A DNA stretch of 64,000 nucleotides from NCBI GenBank assembly GCA_025728385.1, contig JAOBJV010000001.1, positions 1 to 64,000 of the forward strand, in the 5' to 3' direction. Below, piece after piece: positions 56,550 through 64,000 of this stretch. Every line of letters begins with the position of its first letter. Position 1 is the stretch's first letter. The notes under the pieces were generated by a model. It was given only the letters and a program-made list of their open reading frames with translations. It had not been told where the DNA came from and ran no database searches. Source of the DNA: Lightella neohaematopini. Its GTDB lineage: Bacteria; Pseudomonadota; Gammaproteobacteria; Enterobacterales; Enterobacteriaceae. Both the position numbers and the translations under genes were made by a program.

Positions 56550-57929
56550 GTGATTGATAAAGACTACACAGAGTACTTACAACAACAAGTAATAAAATTT
56601 ATTCATCCATATAATTATTTATTATTGGCCTTTAGCGGTGGTTTAGATTCTATAGTTTTATTAGATATAATTACAATGTTACGTAATAAATATAATAATA
56701 TATTTTTAAGAGCGTGTTACATTGATCATCAACGAAGTAGTTTATCTTCTAATCAATGGTTACATCATTGTATTTATGAATGTAAACGACGTGATGTATC
56801 ATTTATATATGATGTTATTAAAGTTAATAAAGGTAATTTTGAACAAAGTGCGCGTAATCAAAGGTATAAAAAACTACTAAAAGTTATAAAATATAATGAA
56901 GTATTAGTTACTGCACATCATCAAAATGATCAAGTAGAAACATTTTTTTTAGCATTGAAAAGGGGTAGTGGCCCGAGAGGACTATCAGCTATGCCAATAG
57001 ATCAACCATTTTATCATAGTAGATTATTAAGACCTTTATTAAATTGTTCAAAAGCAATGTTGCTATCTTATGCTAATAAAAATAAATTAAATTGGGTGAA
57101 TGATAATAGTAATTATGATAATACTTTAGATCGTAATTTTTTGAGAAATAACATTATACCCTTATTGCAAAAAAGATGGAATAATTTTTGTCAAAATGTT
57201 ACTTTAAGTACTTATTTATGTGCTCATCAAGAACAGTTAATTAATATATTATTAAATAAAATAATTTATAGTATGATGTTTCATGATGAATCATTAATAG
57301 TAGATAATATGATTGGTATGAGTATAATTTATTGTTTAGCTATTTTACGTTTTTGGTTAATAAAAAAAGTTTTTATATCATGTTCTTATAAAAAATTAAA
57401 TATAATATGGAATGAAGTAGCTTTAAGTAGAAATGATTCATTAGCTAAATTTTATATAAGTAATTTTATAGTACAAAAATTTAAAAATCGTTTATATGTA
57501 CATAAATTTAGTAATCGATATAAGGATTTTTGTAGTAAAACTATTATATTTACGTCAACTAATAATTACAAAAGAATTTTATTACCTCTAAATTTGGGAG
57601 AAATTTTATTTTTAACAATAAATAATATTAATAATAAAAAACTAATATCTATTGTGAAAGCACCAGCTGTAACAGATATTGTATCAATACGTTTTAATAT
57701 AAAAAGTAAGACATTAATAAAATTAGTACATACTAAGCACCATATTACTTTAAAAAAAATTTGGAAAATATTATCAGTACCTCCATGGCAAAGAAAAATT
57801 ATACCTATACTATTTTATAATAATAAGTTAATTGCAGCTATAGGATATTTTGTTACTGCACATGGTGCACCAATTAATAGTAATCATTGGTATTTATATT
57901 GGCTTAATAAAAATAAATATCTTTATTAA
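56550..57929 (+). CDS. tilS: tRNA(Ile)-lysidine synthetase
   Basis: TilS converts C34 of the CAT-anticodon isoleucine tRNA to lysidine so that it reads ATA, a very common codon in this A+T-rich genome. The PP-loop SGGLDS is at residues 29-34, and AHHQNDQVETFFL-LKRGSG and LRPLL are conserved; the C-terminal tRNA-binding domains reach residue 459 (E. coli 432). The start is GTG, 5 bases after the accA stop. The last 4 bases overlap the convergent proS. Confidence 0.94.
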   Translation: MIDKDYTEYLQQQVIKFIHPYNYLLLAFSGGLDSIVLLDIITMLRNKYNNIFLRACYIDHQRSSLSSNQWLHHCIYECKRRDVSFIYDVIKVNKGNFEQSARNQRYKKLLKVIKYNEVLVTAHHQNDQVETFFLALKRGSGPRGLSAMPIDQPFYHSRLLRPLLNCSKAMLLSYANKNKLNWVNDNSNYDNTLDRNFLRNNIIPLLQKRWNNFCQNVTLSTYLCAHQEQLINILLNKIIYSMMFHDESLIVDNMIGMSIIYCLAILRFWLIKKVFISCSYKKLNIIWNEVALSRNDSLAKFYISNFIVQKFKNRLYVHKFSNRYKDFCSKTIIFTSTNNYKRILLPLNLGEILFLTINNINNKKLISIVKAPAVTDIVSIRFNIKSKTLIKLVHTKHHITLKKIWKILSVPPWQRKIIPILFYNNKLIAAIGYFVTAHGAPINSNHWYLYWLNKNKYLY

Positions 57930-59560
57930 ATTATATTCTTTATTCGTCTTAGTAAAAATTGTACTATATTATTACTATTAACTGAAATAATAGTATTATT
58001 AATACGGTCTTTATATTCTATTATTCCTTTATTTAAATTATTTTTACTAATAATTAATATATTAGGAATACCGATTAATTCTATATCATGTAACATAACA
58101 CCAAAATATTCTTTACGATCATAAAAAAGAGTATCTATATTATAGTATAATAATTTTTTATAAATATATTCTGTTGTATTTTTTACTTCTATTGAAGAAT
58201 AGAAATTAATTGGTATTAATGCCACATTAAATGGTGCAATCATAGGTGGCCATTTTATACCATATTGATCATTATTTTGTTCAATAATAGCTGCGATTAA
58301 TCTTGTTATTCCTATACCATAACACCCCATAATTAATTCTGTTTTATTATTATCCTTTTTTATATAAACTTTCATAGGATGAGAATATTTTGTTCCTAGT
58401 TGAAAAATATGAGCAATTTCTATTGCATCATTTTTGGTTTGATTATTAAAATTAATATTTTTATTACATAAATTTTTTATTTCTGGTAAAACTAAATCTT
58501 TACCCCAATTAACGTTTATCAAGTATTCTTCATCTATATTGTTACTAGTAACAAAATTTTTCATGTTAGCAACATCATAATCAATAATTATTGGTATTGA
58601 TAAATTTAGTATACCAATAACACTATTATTAATTTTTAATATATGTTTAATATCATTTTTAGTAGCTAATTCAATTGGTAATTTCAAATTTAATATTTTA
58701 CTAATATAAACTAAATTTAGTTCTTTATCTGCTCTAATAACTAAAGCTAATAATGAACTATTATATTTTAGTAAATTACTATTACGTATAATAATTACTT
58801 TAACTATCTTTTTTATAGATATATGTAATTTATTTGATAACTCATCTATAGAATTAATATTTGGTATCTTTATTAATTTTAATTCTTTAAAATTTTTAGT
58901 TTCACTAAAATTATTAATTTTTCTAGCATAGAATTCATGAGATATATCTCCTCCAATAAATCCAGTATCTGCTTGAGCAACAAAAAAATTAATTTTCATA
59001 CAATCAAATATTTTTTTATATAAATGAAAAATCTTATTATATGTTTTTTGTAATGAAAATTTATTAGAATGAAATGAATAAGCATCTTTCATAATGAATT
59101 CTCTAGAACGTATTACTCCAAGACAAGGTCTAATTTCATCACGAAATTTATATTGTATTTGATAAAAAATTGTTGGTAAATTTTTATAGGAATGAATTTC
59201 GTTATGAACTAAATTTAGTATTACTTCCTCATTAGTTGGTCCTAAAATATATTTTATTTGTTTACGATCAACAACAGACATAATTTCTAAATTACTAATT
59301 TTTAATCTACCGCTTTTTTTCCATAAATATTCTGGTTGCATTATTGGCATCATTAATTCTATGGCATCTATACTATTCATATATTTTTTAATAAGACTGA
59401 TTACTTTATTTAAAACACGCATACCAATAGGTAACCAAATATAAATTCCTTTGGATGATTTACGAATCATACCAGAACGTAACATTAACCTATAACTAGT
59501 ACTTTCTATATTAGAAAAAATATTTTTACTTGTAAAAATTGGGTATTTACTAACACGCAT
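57926..59560 (-). CDS. proS: Prolyl-tRNA synthetase
   Basis: ProRS of the bacterial type charges tRNA-Pro. Class II motif 2 is FRDEIRP (139-145), preceded by GPTNEE (107-112), and motif 3 is GCYGIGITR near 415. The insertion (editing) domain between motifs 2 and 3 is present but shortened (about 220-375), which explains most of the difference between 544 residues and 572 in E. coli. The gene is divergent from the 16S rRNA gene and overlaps tilS by 4 bases at its 3' end. Confidence 0.95.
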   Translation of the reverse strand: MRVSKYPIFTSKNIFSNIESTSYRLMLRSGMIRKSSKGIYIWLPIGMRVLNKVISLIKKYMNSIDAIELMMPIMQPEYLWKKSGRLKISNLEIMSVVDRKQIKYILGPTNEEVILNLVHNEIHSYKNLPTIFYQIQYKFRDEIRPCLGVIRSREFIMKDAYSFHSNKFSLQKTYNKIFHLYKKIFDCMKINFFVAQADTGFIGGDISHEFYARKINNFSETKNFKELKLIKIPNINSIDELSNKLHISIKKIVKVIIIRNSNLLKYNSSLLALVIRADKELNLVYISKILNLKLPIELATKNDIKHILKINNSVIGILNLSIPIIIDYDVANMKNFVTSNNIDEEYLINVNWGKDLVLPEIKNLCNKNINFNNQTKNDAIEIAHIFQLGTKYSHPMKVYIKKDNNKTELIMGCYGIGITRLIAAIIEQNNDQYGIKWPPMIAPFNVALIPINFYSSIEVKNTTEYIYKKLLYYNIDTLFYDRKEYFGVMLHDIELIGIPNILIISKNNLNKGIIEYKDRINNTIISVNSNNIVQFLLRRIKNII

Positions 59561-59590
59561 AATATTAAATAAATATTAACTAATAAATAA

Positions 59591-59624
59591 AAATGTTAAT
59601 ACTATCCTGATAGTATTAATATTT
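59591..59624. repeat. 16-bp palindrome between proS and the 16S rRNA gene
   Basis: Arms 59591-59606 and 59609-59624 pair over 16 bases with one G-T wobble and a 2-base centre. It lies 31 bases upstream of the proS start codon and 50 bases upstream of the predicted rRNA -35 element, within a divergent spacer. Confidence 0.75.
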
Positions 59625-59673
59625 CAATTTAAATAAAACTATAACCATAATTATTTATTTATAATAAATCAAC

Positions 59674-59752
59674 TTGACATAATAAAAAAACAGTGTACGC
59701 TTTTTTATTTATATTAGTTGTTCTTTAACAGTAAATTGTGTAGGCACTCAAG
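59674..59752 (+). promoter_or_regulatory. rRNA promoter and boxA antitermination leader
   Basis: TTGACA at 59674-59679 is a consensus -35 element; the best -10 is a weak TACGCT at 59696-59701 (16-base spacer). A boxA-like element at 59719-59731 (TGTTCTTTAACAG) matches the E. coli boxA core closely, and the following conserved GGCACTCAAGAT leader segment matches E. coli rRNA leaders. NusB, which binds boxA, is encoded in the window. Confidence 0.65.
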
Positions 59753-59843
59753 ATCAATAATAGCACTATTTAGATAGTAATATTGAAATATACAATATAA
59801 GTTAATTACTTATTAAAGTATGTTTTGTGTTACTGTCTTATAA

Positions 59844-61416
<1,573 letters not shown>

Positions 61417-61476
61417 CTTATTAAGTAAATAATAAGTATATACCTTGAGTGTCTACATAAATTACTGTATAAATAT

Positions 61477-61551
61477 AGGCTTGTAGCTCAGTTTGGTTAG
61501 AGCACACCCCTGATAAGGGTGAGGTCAGTGGTTCAAATCCACTCAAGCCTA
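61477..61551 (+). tRNA. tRNA-Ile (anticodon GAT)
   Basis: This is the standard spacer tRNA of rrn operons, with anticodon GAT, closely matching E. coli ileV. The D-loop has one extra T. It starts 60 bases after the 16S rRNA. No CCA is encoded. Confidence 0.96.
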
Positions 61552-61566
61552 AAATAAAATAATTTT

Positions 61567-61639
61567 GGGGCTATAGCTTAGTTGGTAGAGCATCTGTTTT
61601 GCACACAGAAGGTCAGCGGTTCAAATCCGCTTAGCTCCA
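61567..61639 (+). tRNA. tRNA-Ala (anticodon TGC)
   Basis: The cloverleaf is complete with anticodon TGC, acceptor GGGGCTA with TAGCTCC and discriminator A; the G3-T70 alanine identity pair is present. It is the second spacer tRNA. In a normal operon the 23S gene would follow, but here the next tRNA begins after 10 bases. Confidence 0.96.
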
Positions 61640-61649
61640 GATTAGTATA

Positions 61650-61723
61650 GGTGCGGTAGTTCAGTTGGTTAGAACATCGGCCTGTCACGCCGGGGGTCAC
61701 GGGTTCAAGTCCCGTCCGCACCG
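61650..61723 (+). tRNA. tRNA-Asp (anticodon GTC)
   Basis: The cloverleaf is complete with anticodon GTC and discriminator G. It corresponds to the distal tRNA-Asp of E. coli rrnC and rrnH, which normally follows the 5S gene. No CCA is encoded. Confidence 0.96.
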
Positions 61724-61767
61724 TATTTATTTTTATTAAATTATTTAAAATAGATAAGAAATAGAAT

Positions 61768-61840
61768 AGGGATGTAGTTCAAATGGTAGAATATCAGTCT
61801 CCAAAACTGAATGCTAGGAGTTCGAATCTCCTCATCCCTG
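61768..61840 (+). tRNA. tRNA-Trp (anticodon CCA)
   Basis: The cloverleaf is complete with anticodon CCA and discriminator G. The Asp-Trp order matches the distal end of E. coli rrnC. It ends 2 bases before the stop codon of the convergent gloB. Confidence 0.96.
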
Positions 61841-61842
61841 TT

Positions 61843-62610
61843 TTAAAAAATATCTTTTTTATTACGTAAAAATTTAAAATAATTAAAATTACTCATATTT
61901 TTGGGTAACTTAATAAATTTATTTTTGTAATAAAAACTGTTAGTGCACTGTATAAATGGATTAATTATTCTCTCTAAATATAAAGAAGTTGGCAAACTGG
62001 GTATTTTATTTAAAATCATGCGTTTAACTATTCTTTTGTAATATTTTATTATAAACATATTATCTAATAATGTTATATTATTAGTAATAATAAAATCTAA
62101 ATTTTTTATAGTATATTCATGACTAGGAAATATTATAGTATTGCTTGGTAATTTATTAATTTTATTTAATGAGTTAAACATATTTTCTATAGAACTATCA
62201 AATATCTTACCACAGCCAGCAGAAAATAATGTATCACCACAAAATAGCCATGGATAATGATAATATCCAACATGATATTTAGTATGACCAGGTAAGGATA
62301 ATACAGTAAACTTATATTGTTGTAATATATTAATAATATTATTATTTTCTACAGTATAACTATTAAGATAATCAGTTTCTTTTGGACCATATACTGGTAC
62401 TTGATAAATATTTTTTAATATATGTACTCCAGAAGTATGATCATCGTGATTATGAGTAATTAAAATTGCCATTAAACGTAATTTATAAAATTTTAGAAAT
62501 TTAGTAATTAATGGTTCATTATTAGGATCAATAATTAAACATTTATCATCATTTAATATTAGCCAAATATAGTTATCAACTAAAGTACGTATTACTGTTA
62601 CTTTTAACAT
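61843..62610 (-). CDS. gloB: Hydroxyacylglutathione hydrolase (glyoxalase II)
   Basis: GloB hydrolyses S-lactoylglutathione to lactate and glutathione, the second step of methylglyoxal detoxification. The metallo-beta-lactamase motif is THNHDDH with His53, His55, Asp57 and His58; the PGHT, FCGDTLFSAGCG and SHEYT segments supply the other ligands. The 255 residues match E. coli (251). The gene start overlaps the end of rnhA by 7 bases. gloA is not in the window. Confidence 0.95.
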   Translation of the reverse strand: MLKVTVIRTLVDNYIWLILNDDKCLIIDPNNEPLITKFLKFYKLRLMAILITHNHDDHTSGVHILKNIYQVPVYGPKETDYLNSYTVENNNIINILQQYKFTVLSLPGHTKYHVGYYHYPWLFCGDTLFSAGCGKIFDSSIENMFNSLNKINKLPSNTIIFPSHEYTIKNLDFIITNNITLLDNMFIIKYYKRIVKRMILNKIPSLPTSLYLERIINPFIQCTNSFYYKNKFIKLPKNMSNFNYFKFLRNKKDIF

Positions 62611-63083
62611 AAAACACTTTTTTCGTAATTAATATCTATTAAATATGGTTTATAGTTAGCCATGTAGTAAGCTAATTTATCACAATAATTATTTTCATTA
62701 CAAGTACTATGTCCTTTAATCCAAATCCATTGGATTAAACAACTAGATTGTAAAAAAAATAATTTTTGCCAAAGATCAATATTTTTTATAATTTTATTTT
62801 TACTATTATACCAATTATTAGCTTTCCATATATGTATCCATTTTGTTATACCTTGTTGTACATAAATACTATCAGTATATATAGTAATATTACTATTTAG
62901 ATGTAATACTGATTGTAATGATATAATAATACTAGTTAATTCCATACGATTATTAGTTGTTAATCTATAACCACCACTAAGTATAATACTTTGATTTTTT
63001 AATTTAATTATAGCTCCATATCCACCTTTACCAGGGTTATTAATACATGATCCATCAGTAAAAATATTAATATATTCTTGCAT
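62604..63083 (-). CDS. rnhA: Ribonuclease HI
   Basis: RNase HI degrades RNA in RNA-DNA hybrids. The active-site residues are Asp10 (FTDGS), Glu48 (RMEL), Asp71 (YTDS) and Asp135, with His125 in KGH; the basic protrusion with KWIHIWKANNW is present. The 159 residues compare with 155 in E. coli. It is divergent from dnaQ, as in E. coli. Since rnhB has been lost between lpxB and dnaE, this may be the only RNase H of the cell. Confidence 0.96.
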   Translation of the reverse strand: MQEYINIFTDGSCINNPGKGGYGAIIKLKNQSIILSGGYRLTTNNRMELTSIIISLQSVLHLNSNITIYTDSIYVQQGITKWIHIWKANNWYNSKNKIIKNIDLWQKLFFLQSSCLIQWIWIKGHSTCNENNYCDKLAYYMANYKPYLIDINYEKSVLC

Positions 63084-63158
63084 TTTATAAAAAAATCTAA
63101 TATAAACTTAAAATTTAATTTTAGTAAATTAATATGAAATATTATATATACTAAGAAT

Positions 63159-63863
63159 ATGATTAAACAAGTTTTTTTAGACATTGAAACTACTGGTATT
63201 AATAAAAAAGGAAATAATTTTTATTATGGACATAAAATTATTGAAATTGGTGCTGTTAAGGTTATAAATAGACATATTACGAATAAATATTTTCATGTAT
63301 ATTTGAATCCATGTAGATCTATAGATCAAGAAGCTTTTTCTATACATGGTATTAATATTAGTGAACTAGTTAATAAACCTAAGTTTTTAGAGATAGCAGA
63401 TCAATTAATATCGTTTATTCAACACAGTGATTTAATTATACATAATGCTAATTTTGATGTTAGTTTTATTAATTATGAATTAAGTATGATAAATCATAAT
63501 GTTAAAAATATTAGCAATATTTGTAATGTCATTGATAGTTTAAAAATTGCTCGTACTTTATTTCCTGGTAAGAAAAATAGTATTGATGCATTGTGCGATA
63601 GATATTGTGTGAGTAAAAATATTAGAATATTACATGGTGCTTTATTAGATGCAAAAATATTAGCTAATATTTTTTTACGTATGACTAGTAGTCAAAATAC
63701 TATACATTTTGATTTTACAAATAAAGATAAAATATATAAATCATACAAAATAAATAATAAAAAATTAAGAATACTTTATGCTAATAAAGAAGAACAAACT
63801 TTACATGAACAACAATTAGATTTAATACAAAAAAATGGTTATTGTTTATGGAGAAATAAATAA
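63159..63863 (+). CDS. dnaQ: DNA polymerase III epsilon (proofreading) subunit
   Basis: DnaQ is the 3'-5' exonuclease of the replicase. Exo I reads FLDIETTG with Asp8 and Glu10, Exo II HNANFDVSF, and Exo III HGALLDA with its His and Asp. After the catalytic domain the E. coli clamp-binding hexapeptide QTSMAF reads QNTIHF here, a weaker-looking match. The C-terminal alpha-binding tail is kept and ends QLDLIQKNGYCLW. The 234 residues compare with 243 in E. coli. DnaE retains the PHP domain to which this tail binds, so proofreading coupling looks preserved. Confidence 0.95.
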   Translation: MIKQVFLDIETTGINKKGNNFYYGHKIIEIGAVKVINRHITNKYFHVYLNPCRSIDQEAFSIHGINISELVNKPKFLEIADQLISFIQHSDLIIHNANFDVSFINYELSMINHNVKNISNICNVIDSLKIARTLFPGKKNSIDALCDRYCVSKNIRILHGALLDAKILANIFLRMTSSQNTIHFDFTNKDKIYKSYKINNKKLRILYANKEEQTLHEQQLDLIQKNGYCLWRNK

Positions 63864-63894
63864 AAAATTTATTTTTTTAAAAATCTATAAAAAT

Positions 63895-64000
63895 ATGAAA
63901 TATAATAGTTTGATTACAGATGAATTTAATAAGTCAATAGAAATTACTAAATCTTTTATCAAAGATAAAAATTATTTAAATTTAATAGAATCTGCAGCAA
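63895..64000 (+). CDS. gmhA: Phosphoheptose isomerase, 5' part
   Basis: The open frame from the ATG at 63895 runs off the window after 35 residues. It begins MKYNSLITDEFN and continues with KSFIKDKNYLNLIESAA, which follows the N-terminus of E. coli GmhA position by position. GmhA converts sedoheptulose-7-phosphate to the heptose used in the LPS inner core. The synteny supports the call: gloB, rnhA, dnaQ and gmhA occur in this order near 5 minutes in E. coli. Confidence 0.82.
   Translation, partial: MKYNSLITDEFNKSIEITKSFIKDKNYLNLIESAA

Overview
The window comes from the chromosome of a strongly genome-reduced gammaproteobacterium of the Enterobacterales type, most likely an obligate insect endosymbiont. 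Protein genes and spacers are extremely A+T-rich; only the 16S rRNA and tRNA genes keep moderate G+C. Almost every protein aligns end to end with an E. coli protein, and blocks of E. coli gene order survive with the genes in between deleted. I see no insertion sequence, prophage, CRISPR array, toxin-antitoxin pair or clear pseudogene. The species cannot be named from the sequence alone.

Layout: (1) 1-8.4 kb: lptF, valS, fabA, yccA, tRNA-Ser, tRNA-Lys, pgsA, tRNA-Cys, tRNA-Leu, the L,D-transpeptidase ldtB and a 2-Cys peroxiredoxin. (2) 8.6-12.5 kb: yajC-ribD-ribE-nusB-thiL-pgpA on the plus strand. (3) 12.5-21.2 kb, minus strand: the cytochrome bo3 operon cyoABCDE followed by yajR, panE and dxs. 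(4) 21.6-35 kb: clpP-clpX-lon-mdlA-mdlB, 4.5S RNA, apt-dnaX-recR-htpG-adk, in E. coli order. (5) 35-40.2 kb: qmcA, serS, dapA, initiator tRNA, dapD, map. (6) 40.3-57.9 kb: rpsB-tsf-pyrH-frr-dxr-uppS-cdsA-bamA-skp-lpxD-fabZ-lpxA-lpxB-dnaE-accA-tilS, the E. coli 4-minute cluster without glnD, rseP and rnhB. (7) 57.9-64 kb: proS, a 16S-tRNA-Ile-tRNA-Ala-tRNA-Asp-tRNA-Trp unit with no 23S or 5S gene, gloB, rnhA, dnaQ and the start of gmhA.

The genes describe a cell that still builds a Gram-negative envelope: lipid A (lpxA, lpxB, lpxD), heptose (gmhA), LPS export (lptF), outer-membrane protein assembly (bamA, skp), fatty acids (accA, fabA, fabZ), phospholipids (cdsA, pgsA, pgpA), undecaprenyl lipid (dxs, dxr, uppS) and a diaminopimelate route (dapA, dapD). 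It respires through a bo3 ubiquinol oxidase. Riboflavin, thiamine-phosphate and pantothenate steps (ribD, ribE, thiL, panE) would fit B-vitamin provisioning of a host, which is an inference.

The most notable points are these. The replicase looks minimal: DnaE stops just after its internal clamp-binding motif and DnaX has only its clamp-loader part, so both sides of the tau-alpha contact appear to be gone. The rRNA operon is split. A near-perfect 30-bp inverted repeat lies between serS and dapA, and shorter palindromes lie in other divergent gaps. A tRNA-Lys carries the anticodon CTT in a genome that overwhelmingly uses AAA. ThiL has an Asn at a position that is normally a metal-binding Asp. 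I found no undescribed multi-gene system.
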